Source: Apricaphanius iberus (taxonomy: Eukaryota; Chordata; Actinopteri; Cyprinodontiformes; Aphaniidae). From it: a stretch of DNA of 64,000 nt. The notes under the pieces were generated by a model. That model did not search any database and had not been told where the DNA came from. It saw only the letters and a program-made list of their open reading frames with translations. Both the position numbers and the translations under genes were made by a program. Below, one piece after another: positions 29,766 through 44,700 of this stretch. The first letter of the stretch is position 1. The number at the start of each line of letters is the position of its first letter. Location: NCBI GenBank assembly GCA_028564705.1, contig JAPXFQ010000256.1, positions 1,922,001-1,986,000 of the forward strand, given 5' to 3'.

Positions 29766-32700
29766 TTAGGAGTCGACGTCTTCTAGATCGCTCTTTGAAT
29801 CGCCAAGCATCATGGGAGACTCTGAGCCCTGTGGGACAGAAGAAGCCAAGATGTAATGTCCTAGCCGACCAACTTATTATGCCTTTCAAAAGTATTCATA
29901 ACACGTGGAAGGAAATAAATATGGATTTAAAAACTTTGATGTCGAATTAAAAATAGCTCAATAATCAAAGACGGAGATTAAATGTTGGAACTCATATTAA
30001 CCAAGGTTGTTGTAGTTGCTGAAAGCTGGGCAGAATGGATTTCCTGTAGCAGCCTGTATTACAGTGATTCTTAAGAAGCCTCTGACTGGAGAAACTTTGT
30101 TGTTGTAGAACAGCATCATAAAGAGTAGGTTGTCTGCAATGTTCTCTTAAGCCGTGTGGCATGAATTGACAGACCAATAGGGATGGAAGAAAATATCAGT
30201 ACGACAGTCATTTTTTAAGTAAAATTAAAAGTATGACCGGTAGCTGACTGTTTTCACTTTCTTCGCTCCAATAGATCAACTAGATCTAGTAATAAAACTG
30301 GATGTGTTAATTATGAAACAGATTGGACCGTTCAAATTGCTTTTACAGTTTTTCTATAGTTACATTCAGTTTTAAAACTAAATATAATTGCACAAAATGT
30401 CCACTTTCAAAATGTCTGACCTCCTGTTGGATTTGAATATAAATATCTGATTTTTTCCTTCTGTATTGGAGTTTTAGATGTGTACTAAATTTTAAATGTC
30501 TATGTTAAACCGTGTGACAGAGGTTAACTTTAGGGGGCGCTGTTGAGCCATTTGGCAACACCTGCTATCATTGGGGGTGCTGTCTCACCTACTCCCATCT
30601 ATCCCCTCCTCCAACCTGACTTAAGCCTAGTTTATGCTTGTCCGACCGCGAACTTGCACTCAGACGCAGACGTATTGACGGAGACGTTTTTCATTTATAG
30701 TACTCTGCTTTTCCACTCTCTATTGTTGTTCAGCGTTGCTCGACCAAGACTGGGGGTGCTAACTTTTCATGGCCCTCTGCCTACTATCACAGCATTGTTT
30801 CAGGTTTTTTCTAGGCTTGTGAACGTATTTTTTCCTCAAGGAGCAATGAACAACAGAAAGGAAGTTTTGATTAAGCTGTAAAGCTTTTTACTAGAGGTGC
30901 AGCTTATTGAACATACTAGAAACACATGGAAACAGAACACAGCAGCCTTTTTTGTTTTCCTACACCTTGTGTTCAAAATCACCAAAAGAACAGATTAGAT
31001 AAACTATCCTTTCAACAAAGCATATAGTGGCCAAACGCTACATTGACTACCGATTAGTGTGACTATTGGGCCCCGTTCTGGCGAAGCGATCTCTGGCTGT
31101 TACTGAAACTGACCAATCAGATGCATACACTCTCCGTTGATGGAGATGGATAGTTAGAAATTGGGCCTCCGTGCGTCCTTGCGTAGGTGACAAAGAGCCT
31201 GTGTGTTGACGAATAATGGCACTGCGTCAATCCGTCTCTGTCAAAACAGAGAAGCATAAACTATGCTTTATGCCGCCGAGCCGCTGCGCCAGTAGAGCAC
31301 TCCTCCCCCTCCCCTCCCCACACAACTCCGGTAAAGAAGCTAGCAGCTGCTAGATTAGCCTAGACTAAAAGTTTGGACTTCATCTTTGGAAACAACCCTA
31401 GATCTATAAACGTTGCACAAATCCCTTCACAGAGGACTGTTTTCTCAACAAACACCTATTTGAAGTGTATTAATAAGGAGATTGGTGCTAAAAGCAAGAC
31501 TACTCAATCGGAACCTGTACAAGTAAGAACCTCCCATGTTGCCATTGTTCACCAATGTAATATTTTCTATTACTAAATACTAAAATGCAAAACACTAAAA
31601 ACTTCTGTGAGCAATATCTAAGTCTGACTCCACACGCATGTTGTGATAACGGCCAGTATATGATTTACTGAAAGGGAAGTTTCACAAAGAGTACGAGGGT
31701 CTTAGAGAGGAGCAGGCGAATAACAAGGCTTCAAATACAGAAATGATAAGACAAATTTCTTTAAGGTGGATTTTGATATATACAGAATTTTCAGACAGAT
31801 TTAGGACAACTATTTTATTTGAGTGTACTATAGAATAGTACTGTGTGCCTGGAAGAAGCATTATAACCCCCTTATAAAGTCCACACAGACTTTATCTATG
31901 GGCAAAGTTTGGTTAGCTTTCGTATATATTTAGACCTCCAAAAAGACACTTCATTTCAATAAACAGAACAGGAAACAATAGGCCTTTGTGGCGCTTAGCT
32001 GCTTGGGACTAATAGAAAACCCAAAAATAATTGGAAAGCAACCATGAGCCAGAAAGTGACACTAGGATTATAATTTCAATCCAACCCACTCATTGTGTAT
32101 TCTATTCATACCAGAGAAACTCTGGACTCTAGCTGTTCCTGTCACCATGCCTACACAGGATTGTCAAAGAAATAAACGGCTTTGAATCGGACGGTAATAA
32201 CAACCGTAGGAGGTGACAAACTGCCTTCTCTAATCTCTCCATAGAAGCCAGTAAGATCAGCCATTTTTTATTCCATTGTTTTCCGTTTCTTCCTGGCTGT
32301 GTGAGCTGAATGTGAGCTGCTATCACAGCATGAGTCACTTCAGAGCCCCGCTGCTCCAAGCTGCTAGCAGCGTTGTTGATGATGACTACCTGTCGCAGGC
32401 TGCGCTCGGCGTTTTCATTCGCCGGGCTGCCGTCGGAGCCGTTGCTGCTGCCAGACTGCTCCTTCTCGTTTAACAATGCCGTGGCGTAGGCCAAAGTATC
32501 CTGCAGGTGTTAACACACGCACACACACAAACACACACAGAAACTCAGACGTGGGCTGGAGAAACAAAGAGAAGGTGCGACTGGGCGGAAGACGACGCTG
32601 AGGCTTTTTGTTTGTATGTTCATGCATGCTAGTACCTGTGCAGAGATGGTGCGCTGGAAGGTTTTATTTGTGGAAGTCTCATTGGACACATTACTCTGGG

Positions 32701-35700
32701 GAGTCCAGTAATGCTCAGTCATCTGAAGGCAGGAACAAAAGGAGACATTTAGATATTTCTATTTCTCCATAAAGTCTGATTTATTTCAACTGAAGCCTGC
32801 TGCTGAACGGCCAAACTATAGATCACACTGAGATAACAGCTATTACATAGTAACCAGTCAAATCAGTAGCGAGTGAAAGTAAATAAATAATTAGCTAGTG
32901 ATGTAAAAGGCAAATACTGAAATAAGTTTCACAAAAAGCTCAAACTAAAATATAAAAAACTAAAAGGAATAAATTAAATGCTTTAAATGTAGGATACTGA
33001 TTTCATCACAGTAATTATTTCTAATCTGGCATTAAAAACGATTGGTAACAGCACTTCCTGACTAAACTCAATCCCTGCTGCTGTTGTAATCTGTGATCAA
33101 GGTCGAGGAAAACTGTTTAATCTCAAAGGTGTAATTTGCTCTCGTTTTTATATCTGCCACAATCCCAGCAGGATGTGAAGTCATATCCTAACAAACCCAT
33201 CCAGTCTTTCAGTGCATTTCCTGAAGAATTTATTACACTTCATGCACCATTTTTCTACTGCTTAATCTGTGTTTTTGGCTTTAAAGATAAGCCTTTTATG
33301 TGTTATAATTACTTTGACATTGTAAGAGTGTCTGCAGCAGGTCCACATCACCTCAATGTTCTGCTCTACACGTGCTGTATTAAAATAACTAGTCATAACA
33401 TTTTATGAGACTCAAAGCAAAGTTACAGCATTCTGAAGGAGAAAATCAACACACCAATAATTTGACCTACTGTATTGTTCTTTGTTACTGAATTATGAAC
33501 AAGTCACATAAAAGCAGAGAGTAAACATGCACTAAAGAAAAACTAAACAGTCTCTGTGGGTGATGTTTTGTTGTTCGAACGTTACAGGAGCTTTCCTAAT
33601 TAAATTAACCCCGTGTTGGAACATCATGTTAAGGCAGACCTGCAGAGATTCCTGTACAAATAAAAAAAAAAAGGCACAAAACTAGAAAAAATAGGAGAAG
33701 CAGCAGCGTTTGGGTCATTTCTGGTTTTTCTTACTGCACTGTAAAGGGACTTAGTTTTCACAGATTTTATTAACTTTAATGTTGGATCAGACAGTGAATG
33801 GATGATGTCTAATATTAAATGACTGTCAGGGACAAAAAGACCTAATACAAAACCTGCCTTCGATTTGGGCAGTTCATCTGATGGAATCAGTCAAAATGTG
33901 AAGTCGGAGCAATCTGTTTTTAGGGTAAATGTCTCCTCTTATTTCCCGCTTGCTGCTCTATGAGCTATGGTTAAAACCAAAACAGATTCCACCAGAACAA
34001 TACAAACTTTCCTATTATTCTATAAGGATTATCCAACAAGCCTGCCTTTTTCTGCAGCCACTGCACGGCCCAGCTCCAGTGACCAGACAAGTCTTTGAAG
34101 TAATCTTTGGCTGGGGGACACCTGTAGATGGGAGAAAAAATACAAGGAGACTCAGATACATTCAAATATTTTTAAACTGAATTATATAATAATTCATGAC
34201 CAGCAAGAAACATATTCCAGATGGGAAACATTGCATGGACAGGCGGACAAAGAAATGTTAACTACGGTGGAGGGTCTGTGATGCTGTGGGTCTGTTTCTA
34301 TTGGAACTCCTTGAAAAAAAACAAGAAAAAAACAAGAAAAAAAACAAAACATAACGGAAAATTGAAATAAAAAAGTTCTACTGAGCAAAATAAAGATCGG
34401 CATTAGTGACTATGGTAGACGTAGAAAAGTTAAAAGGTACAGGAAGTACACAACATGCTGTACCAATGGTTTATTGTTCTTTTAATAAGGTGCCAGAGAA
34501 AATGCTGGATACTATAGGCTATATAAAGCAGAGTAACACTCCGACCAGCTGTTGCTTTAAGAGTGAGGTTTATGTGAGGTCATTTCAATCTGTAAAAAAC
34601 TTGAGATGCAATTTTGTAAGGAAAGCACTTTATAAAGTATGATAGATTCATTGACTCACACCTTTTAATAAAATAAGTATATGCATGAAAATAACACATA
34701 ACATGACATAGAGAACATTAGTAAAGCTAGAATAATCCGTCCGAATCTCTGATACTCACTTCTGGGCTAATGTGACCAGAAACTTTACACACTGGTAGCA
34801 GCGCCTGCTGTCCACATTGTTGCTCTGGTGCATCAAAGCTGTGAGACGAGAGCAACAGGTTCATTTTGTAACAAGATATGATGCTTTTGATGGGTTAGCA
34901 GCACCTCCCTTTACATAAAAACCTACCTAACAAGCCTTTGTCTGACTCAAAGGCATACTTGAGTCTCTGGGACTGCAGAGGGTCTTCAACAACCTGAGAC
35001 GAAGGATTCGTTGGATATTAAAGTGGATGGAAACAAACAGAGGTCAAACAGTGATAAGACTGGGGAACGGAAGCTCACAAGTATCTCCTGCAGCATCTGG
35101 AAAACGTTCTTCAACTCGTGAGGTGGAGCTGTCTCCAGCTGGCTCTGTGAGAAAGTTTTATTTTTTTTATTTCCTCAAACATTCACTGAATTAGTGAGGG
35201 ATGTATCGTTTTTCTTTAAAGCATTTATACCTTGAGTAACTGCAGCACTTCCAGGGAAAACCCCTCATTACAGTAGGAGCAGTAGGTGACCATTTCTATG
35301 AGGAGAGACATAGGTCCCGACAGCTCACGCATTGCAAACATCACCTGGAAGATATTCACGATGAAACAGTAGTGGATCAGTGAAAGAGCTACTTTATCTC
35401 TTTCTAGTTCATTCTTCAAAGTTAAATTTCAGAAAAGTTGATTTGTGGGTTAACCTCAAGAAGGTAAGGCTGTCCCTCTGGAGTGAAAAGCGATGCAAGA
35501 ATATCAGGGTGGAGCGGGAGGAGAGGGACGGAGGACTGGACGCTGCTCGCGGACAACTTGGATCCTCCTGGAGCTACGAAGGCCAAAATGTATTAAAATA
35601 ACAATCAGACAAAAGACAACTAAAAGATCTCAAGTTTTAAACCCTGGTGTGGCTCACCAAGGGTCCGCTGGGGGCTCAGGTCAGAGTGCAGCGTCATAAG

Positions 35701-35760
35701 CGCAAGAGTGCTGTGGAGGTGGAGGAACTCCCGAGCCTGAGCCGGACTCCACCGTCGGTT
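29766..35760 (-). CDS. usp24: USP24 exons, part e: C-terminus
   Basis: Exons in transcript order: 35658-35760, 35455-35573, 35231-35344, 35079-35144, 34927-34993, 34760-34838, 34046-34121, 32636-32722, 32390-32500, 29766-29828 (residues about 1706-1999). Landmarks: [65 protein letters not shown] and the acidic end SDLEDVDS. The exon ending at 34046 is followed by GCAGGC rather than GT, a GC-AG intron. The last intron (29829-32389) holds a Harbinger-like element. Confidence 0.95.
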
Positions 35761-38700
35761 CTGGAAGAACAAGAATCAACTTAGGAAGTCTGCAATCTTT
35801 ACAGAAAGTCTAACAGGGGGAAGAGGAAGTGTCAAATAGATACTTTTAATCTGGAAATACCGCCATTGTCAAGACCAATATACAGTTAAAAGTATATCAA
35901 GTGCTTTTACACTCTACAGTGCAAGTAAACAGTCCACACAGACTGCGGTTTGTGTGTTGAACGTCTCTGTAAATTTGCTCCAGAGAGAGCACCAAACCTC
36001 AGTGGTTCAAGCGAGTTCATGCAGTAACAACTGCATAGAGAATAGGTAGTGAACAAAAGCCACACTTGTCTTCTTTTATGTTTGTTGGACTTTACTTATT
36101 CAATTAGTTTGTTCTACAATGGGTGAGAACACTTAGCTTTTATATAGTATAATGTTATAATTTTTTGTCTTTTAAATATCCAAATCATGTTACCTCTGAT
36201 CAGCTTTCATCATTTTCTATTTCTGCTAAAAATGTTTGCAATTTCATTAACTTTATGAAAATGTAAATGCAGCGTCAGGAAAACAAGATTCGATGTGGAA
36301 AGTTAACAGAGTTCTGCATCCACAATAGAGGGTGACAATTTTTCGGGATTCCCACGGGTCACGTGATTCCTGCGGGATTCCCACGGGACGGAAATCAATT
36401 TCACTGTTGGTAACGTGATCGGGACGGGACAGGAAATAATCCACGGGATCGGACGGGAAACCGGAATTAATATATACATATTTTATTTTACATTTATCTT
36501 GTCAGATATCAGGGAATTAGCTTTAAAAAATTACGCTGCGATGCGGTGCCAATGTGTGTGGTTATTAACTTCACTGCAAAATGCAATTCCATTGGGTCTA
36601 CTACACTGCACGCACCAAAACTGAAACTGCTACGTTGTTGCTACACCACCCGGATAAACTGGTAAGCATATGATATCCGACTGAAAATGCGGGTATCTTA
36701 ATAGTTTGGTAGTCAGACGAAACGAGCCCATTCATGACGTGGCAAGGTGGCCAAACAACGAGAAAACAGGATATGGTTAAAGATGACGGATAAAGCTAAA
36801 TAGATGATCTTTGATACTGTGCTACACTATGGTTTAAAGGGGGGCGGGGGGAGCGAGCGCCACAGGAGGTAAATTACTAATCTACGGGATTCGGGTCAGG
36901 ACGGGAGTCTTTCTTTCGGGATTTTTTCAGGACAAGATTTTCTTTGGGGGGCTGTCACGTGATCGGGACGTGACGGGAGTATTTTTTTGGGATCGGGAGC
37001 CTGTACTGAGACTAAACTGCATCGTTCCACTATAAGGTTTTGTTAGGCCCATCATGATAACACATTTTGCTAGAGGACAAAATTTCCACCAAAATTATTG
37101 TGATAAACATGAATACTGACGTTTTGAGACCATTTTCAACTAATTCAATAATGATGCATGTACCACCTCTGAAAGATGAATACACTTCAACTTTCGAGAC
37201 AACAGTTAACATTTGCATGCATCTGGAAGACATCTTATTAAGTTAAACAAACAAAACAATAATAAAAAAATGTATGAACTCTTTAAAGGGATACTTCAGC
37301 ATTTAGCATTAATCTTTGTATCAGTAGAAAACCAGCAGTATTTTCGAATGACCGTGCCTCCCCATATCCCCCTGAGAGGAGAGATTTGTGCATTTTTAGG
37401 CTTAGGATTTTAGGCTGAAAAAAGTCCTCCAATGAAGCAAAAATCGTCATTTTGCGTCATCGGATGATTTTTTTGGCCAGAGGCATAAGACTACAGCCAG
37501 TATTGAGTGCTAGTTCCGCATGTTTTCACCACGCCTATAAGGGGAGGGATCTCGCTCACAGAAAGTAAAGGTGTCGTTTCCGCCGTCTTTCTGTAGAAGC
37601 TAGGCTAACAGGCTGGAGAAAGTTTGAATAGTAGGATAATCACAATGGAAGGTAGTTTTGAAGTTGAAATGGCAGAAGGGGATTTTGAAGATGTGTTGCG
37701 CGAATCGGATGCTCGCGGCTACCTATACGAGCCGCAGTACACCGATGAACAGTTGCGTATGATGGAGGAACAAGAGGCCATCAGAGCAGCTGCTGCAGCC
37801 GAGGAGCAAGACCGGCTTGGTGGCCAGGAGGAAGAGCCCGTGCAGACCACACATGGATAGGGGGGTCCTAGAAACCTACTTCAGGATTCAGTTGTTTTGG
37901 ACATCAGACGAAGATACCCCGCTCCTGACAGTCAATAATGTGGATATCAGGAAACTGCCGAAGCTATTGAAGAGCTTTGAGTGTTAAAAATGTTATTTTA
38001 TTAACTTTTTGAATAAACGTTATAAATCACATTTGTTGTGTTTGTTATAAACCTTTAGTCTTGCTATTTTAGAGTATATGTTAACCTAAAGAATGTTTCA
38101 GCTTAGAGAAATTGTGATTTCAATTGGAGGAAAAAAAATCATACGCAGGGCTGCTAAGCTACTCTTGTTGACATCCTCTTTTTAATGAGAAAGTCTAAGT
38201 TGTGTAATATATATTATGCTCACTTTTTATCCCAAAATAAATTCTAAAGAACGGAAATAAGCCAGGTAGTCAGTAGTACAGTAAAAAAAAAAGCTAGCCT
38301 GTAGGTGTGGTTTGTGAGTGGCCTCAGGGCAGCAAAGCAAGTGCCTTCTGGGAGTTGTTGTATTTCAGCCACATGAGTAAAAAATACATTTTCTGGCTTT
38401 TCTCAGTCTAGAATGCTCCAAATTCAAAAACAATTTTACATTTATACTACATATCTGACCCACTTTAAATACACATTCATCTTTCCAGGGGAGAAGTATT
38501 CCTTTAAACAAATTACCCTTCAAAAAATACTTATCACTTTGCTCAGTCAAGGAAAACAGCTAAAACTACCAGTTAGGAGTTTTTTTTTAACAAAAAGTGC
38601 AAACTAACAAAAGAAAAACAAGTTTGAATAAGACATCCCATTTTACTTTGCTACTATGGATATATGGACCATATTTGCCTTTTATTTATCCATATCTTTG

Positions 38701-41700
38701 GTGGATAGAGGGAGACATGGGAGAAACACAAACAAGCAAATGGCAATTATTGTTGATGAAAAAATGATTGAGCTAATTTATCATCTAATTAATTGAGTTA
38801 TTGTTCATATATATACACACACACACCATGGCTATTATATATCGACAGGTTTTGTAGTCACAAAACATTGGCATGTTTTGTAAAATTGGATGGTTTCCTG
38901 GCAAAAATCCAGCACTATCAGATTGAGGTAAGCATCACTGCACTATTATTAGATGTCACCTCCAATCAAAAGCTAAAAATCAAGCTGAAACAAGGATGCT
39001 GGAATGACGTTGACCTGATAAAGACAAAAGAAAGCGTTTGGTTTCTCTGCAACAATACCTGGTTGTTTTGCCGGTTGGGCCCCAACAGGAAGATTAACAT
39101 CCGACGGTAGGCTGAGTGCTTCAACAACAGCTGGCAGGGGCCGCAACCCTGAGCAAACAGGAACCACATACATGTAAGTCTTTTTAAAATCTCTGTGCAG
39201 ACACTTTTTTTAAATCCTGTTTATACTTTAAGAGTTCACACTGCACTGAGAGTTACCCTCTGAGTGAAGTTGCTGAAGAGGTTGAAGTACTGGGCACAGT
39301 TTTTAACGTTTTCGGGAACGTCTTTGTCCAGCAGTGACAGCAAGGCGTCGGTCAGATTGTCCAGGCCCGGGTCTCCGAAGTGTAGCGCACTCTCTAGAGT
39401 TTTCTCCAGGATGGATGCCACCACTGTCCTCACCTCCCGTGCGCTGCACTCCAACAGGCAGACCCTGCAGCGGGGATGAAAAAAAAAAAAAAAAAAATCA
39501 ACATCTGATATGTGAAAGAACCACTCTAAGCGAGACCCGGAGAACCCTCTTCTTTTCTTTTTTTTTTGTGTCCGTCTTACTGCTTTTGGCCGTGAAGATA
39601 CATTCCAGAATCTGGCACTGATTGTAAGAAGGTGTTCCTGTTGCCTAAACATCCGATGTTCAACAGCCAATCACATGTGTGAATAAAACAATCGCCCTCT
39701 GATTACAGGGCAGAATGGTCTAGGCCAAAAGTATTTCTCTACAAACCCCCATCCTTCAAAAAAATATCCTCCAGCTCTGTATGCTTACATTCTGGAAAGA
39801 TTCACACACACACAGGTGTTTTTAATACTCCAACGCTCCAGAAATTCTCCAAATGCAAACGCAGAGTTGGAGCTATCAAACCATGCTATAGAACAAGGAG
39901 GATATCTATGAAGCATGCGAATATGTTCTCTAAAGCTGCAGGAAGTGGAGCTGCATAACCGAGATGAGACCAGTGGATCTAATAGTCAGCACTTGCACAA
40001 ATGATGAGAAGAGGATATAATGATGACCTGATGATTTCTCGTCCGTCTGGTCCAACTAGGAACTGCACCATCCACTGACAAGCCTCGCTGCTCTTAGACA
40101 GCAGCACCTCCACCGTCGCCATCCATTCCTCTGTGTCCACCCTGCAGGAGACATGCACAAAATGTGAATAGGCTGCTCCCTATGAAGGACACCGAAACGT
40201 CATGCAGCGAGGTAGAGACATGGAAAAAAAGCCTTACATCAATTTGTCTTCTATTGTAGCATAATCCCAATTATTTTAAAAGATTTGACAAGTTCTCACA
40301 ACAATGGAGCATTAAAGGGCCTATATCATGCATCTGGTAATGCAATTTTATGATAAAACCCCCCACCACCAGAGTGGTTTTTGGCTTAATTTACGCATGT
40401 CTGACTAATGCTCCTGAATTCTGCTCTCTGAGCAGCTGCCCCTCCCTCTCCTAGAAAATGAGTTCAACTAGTGATGTCACTTAGTGAAAACAAAGGAGTG
40501 CTAGAGGTGTCTTCACCGTCCTAGAAGGCAGAGCGGTTTACCTCAGCTAGAGTTCCAAACACACCACCCTCCTCCTTCTCACAGTTCATGGCTTCTTTGG
40601 TTTTTGGCAGCTTAAAACACTTTTTTTTGTTGGATTTTTTACTTTCTCTTTGAAAACGGCCATTTGGCTGCTTGAATTAAAGGATTTTATTCTACATTCC
40701 TAAAGAACAGCAGCTGGATCAAAGAACAAAGACACCTGATGGACAGAGAAGCAAGTAGCTAAATGCTAATGTATGTTAGCCATTTATCAAGGTGCTTCTG
40801 TGATCTTATAACAGCATTATGTGGTTAATTAATTTATCTGTAGCATCTCAGAATTTTTTAGTAAACGGGTGCAAACAACACTCACGGCTTTTTTATATAC
40901 GGAGCTGAAAAGATTTGCTTACTGGACTTGTTTTCGGCTCAGTCTAAAGGAGATTTAGCAATTGAAATAGGCTTTAATGACTCAGTTTTTAGAACAAAAA
41001 AATCAAAATAAACCAAATGTCTGAGCCGTTATTACAGAGTTTCATTGTGGTACTTTGTGCTTTTTAAATTGACTGTCAGAATACTGTTTGAGATCTGCTG
41101 TTTGAGATCTTTTTGAGTCTGCTGTTTGAGATCTGTTTGAGTCTGATCTTTTCCCTTCGCTGCACCAACGCGGAGTCGAGATGCAGGAGGTGGGTTTATA
41201 AAGAAAGGAGCCGTTTTACTTCGTGGTCCAACATTAACTAGAGGATACAAGTTAAATTTTAGGAAAAACTAATACTGTATAACACCAACGGTAACATTTT
41301 AGCATATATATGTCTATCCCAAAAGTTGAAAGCTGTAAAATAGCATGATATAGTCCCTTTAAGAGAGAATAATTCTTGACCGTACTTCTTTGCACGATCT
41401 GTTCAAACCAGGCAGAGACCTGGGTTGATTTAGCTTTTGTTTTGGATAATGTAAACTGTTCAAATTACTACACATCTTTACCCGCGAGAGTGAGAAATGT
41501 CCCACAACATCACAGTGATTGATTACCTAAGCTTCTTTTTGGTGTGCAAGTAGGTGTGGAAGAGAAAGTGAACAGCCAGCTGGAGACTTTCTTTAGCCAT
41601 AGGCTGGTAGTCTTGGTGCTTGAGTTTTGTCTGTGAAAGGGTTATAGTATATACTTTAATTCAGTCTTAGTTAGCAATGTGTTATGGCAGCAGAGGTTTC

Positions 41701-44700
41701 CCCATCAGACACTTACTGCATTGACTGAAGCCAGAGAGAGAACAAAGCTGAAGTAGTCGCCGTTGTAGACATCCCTGTTTCTCATGAACCTCAGGTTCTC
41801 GTCTCGAACCATCTGCAAAAAACATAAAGAAGCAATCTTTCTATAAATGCGTGAAGATACTCTCTTTACATGACTAACAAAATGGGCAGGAGCCCCTAGG
41901 TTACTCTACCTGAAAGATGCTGGCGGGCATCTTCTCTACAAAGAGGCCCTTCTTCTCACCCTTGCGAACCAGGCGCGTTAGGAGGGTGAGGCGGTCATTG
42001 TTGGCTCTCGGGGGTCGGGGAGAGGACTGAGGGGAGACATCGGGGGACGATGGGGCAGACCTGGCAAAGAGGCAGCAACGACAAAGCTATTTGTGTTCAA
42101 TCTTTAAGGGATGATTTTTGATCAATTATTGCTTCTTAAAGACGTAACTCTTACACCCTTAAAAAACACATGCTTTCGAAACGTTTCGGCGGCACACCAA
42201 CATTTATGATGTTTTTTGGAGTCGTCACTGCATGGGACGGTCCCAATTCTGATGACTTCCTGCAAGTTTTGTCCCATGGGTCGTCTGGCAGATATACTGA
42301 TTGAGTTTCATTGTACGGCAGTATGCTACACGATACCAAATGTAATAACAGTTTTGAGACTTGACCCATGGGAGATCCACCAAAGAAACCAAAGACAAAG
42401 CTATCAGAAGAAGTAAGGAAAAGAAAAAGAGGAAGTAATACAGCAAGAACGGCACAGTTCCCAACCTGAAAGCGCTTCACAGATGGAAAAGACTGTTAAC
42501 ACCAATTCACACTGGGCGACCTGGTGTCTCTACAGCTGCCACAGACAACGGGCCGGTGTGAATCAGGGATATGGAAAGTTGCAGCAAGCAGAGCCGCGAA
42601 GTTGGACGCTGAGCTGAGCCGGCTTCTCAACTCATGACCAGGTTGTCCTCCTCGTTAAAGCCTAAATGCTCACAGTGCACCTCCCGCTCCAACTAGTTTG
42701 ATGGTTGATGGCTGGTGAGGTTGTAAAACTGTCAGTACACTTCTTCAAATGCGTTGCATAGAGATTTGTTTAAACGACAGTGACGTTACGCTGCAAGCCT
42801 TAATAGGGCAACAAATGGAAAGTATCTGCAAATTTACGGAGTCTAATATTTCTCTTCAAGTTTTAAACATAAAAAACAGAGTTTAATATCTGGGACACTT
42901 ATGAAAAAGTATTCTTTTTGTAAGCATATTTTTATTAGTTTTGTTTGTAATTTACAACAGATTAAACAGGACATTCTTGCAATAAAATACAAAAAGCCAA
43001 CTCTCCCCCATCCCTAAATAAGTTAAATAAATAAATAAATATTAAAACTATAAAAAATAAGATAAAAATAAAACAAAAAGGAAGAAAAAGGAAGAACAAC
43101 GAATAAAGTAAAATGAGAAATATATATATAATTTAATAATTATTTCTCAAGACATTGTTTCACACATTCTACTCCCTCAGACTGCTGAAGCAAATTATCA
43201 ACATCAATATCATAACTTCAAAAAACGTATAAAAGGTTTCCAGATTTCATCAAAAATATGACGTTTCCGTTTAATAATGTAAGTAATCTTTTCCAATGTC
43301 ATATTTATTGCCATCTCTTTAATCCATCTCCCAATACTTGGTGTATCAATGTTTTTCCAATTGAAGAAAATTATACACTTAGCTTTTAATATACATATAT
43401 GTTTTCGTCTAGATTCTCTAATTTGTAAATATGACATAGTTGGGTATATGCCAGAAGGAAAAGCTTGGGATCCAATGATAACTCCTTGATTAATATTTTA
43501 TCGATCATACTAATAATATCTTGCCAGTAGCATTTTACGTTCACACATTCCCATATACAGAGGTAAAAAGTTCCTCTCGCTTCATTGCACTTAATACATG
43601 TATCAGGGTTATTATCAAACTTGTAATTTGACTGGTGTTATCAAAGTAGATATCAGCCATTTATACTGAATAAGTTTCAGATTACTATTAATCTTTTGTT
43701 TCTGAGGTTTCCTACATGCCTTTACCCAGTCTTGTAGTGATATTTCATCAACTATACCATCCATCCACAATCTCAATTTATGTTCTGTAGATTCATCAGA
43801 CCCAAATATGAATAAATCATACAGCGATTAAATTAAACCTTTATCATAGCAATGTCTTATGATTGCTTTCTCTAAAGACAAAGTAATAATTATGTCCAAT
43901 GAATGATTTTGAGAGGATGATATGAAATTTCTAATTTGAAGGTATTTAAAGAAATGGGTTTTGGGCATGTTAAACTTGTATAATATTTCTGAAAAGGACA
44001 TATACATACATAATCTTCTCTGTACATGAGTTGCATTTTCCTTTTTCAGCCCATACTCAAATCATGGATAATTTCTCCCTGGTTTGAAATTGGCATTAGC
44101 CTAAATGGGATTAAAACGTGACCCAGACCGGTTAATGTTCAGATATTTACAAGTATCAAACCAAATATCACTCATATTTAATTCAATAAGCTTTTGTGTA
44201 TTTTTCTTTAGAGTTTCCAATCCGCTGAATACAAAAATGAATTCAGTGGTAAGCTGGGCCTCACTGAGCAGGATTCCAAGTCTATCTAAGTAGCAGTATT
44301 TTCAGAAGAGAAGTAAAACATAATGGACCGTAGTCGATTTGCCCAGCAGTACCACTGATTGTTTGGACACTTAAGGTTTTTGAATAATTTCTGATTCTAG
44401 TAAAAAAGGAAGATGGAGGGGGCAGAGGAATATTTTTAAATGAACAAAATTAGGCAGAATATTCATTTTTAGGACATTTATCCTACCAATCAAAGAAATT
44501 GGTAACGATGTCCAGCGTTCTAGAGACGAGGTTGTAATTTCCTGCAGTGAGTCATAATTTATTTGAGAAACTTCGTTCACCTCAAGAAGGATTTTAATAC
44601 CCAAATAAATAAAAAGACAGACACAGAGGAGAGACACAGATTGTAGATGCCCGTTGACAGAAATGGTCCGTAGCAGTTTGTACTGCAGTGGTTTTGATTA

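Noticed and set aside
34190..34320. Extra USP24 exon
   Set aside because: The only coding-like pattern is on the + strand and matches Tc1 transposase, while the neighbouring USP24 exons already join in phase.
39480..39670. Extension of the USP24 exon at 39257-39464 into the upstream open frame
   Set aside because: The added residues come from a poly-T tract and low-complexity sequence. Acceptor ctgcag at 39465 and the phase with the upstream exon fix the start.
41090..41150. Possible CRISPR-like or regulatory tandem array
   Set aside because: Only three to four imperfect copies without spacers, inside a mobile element in a vertebrate genome; simple local duplication.
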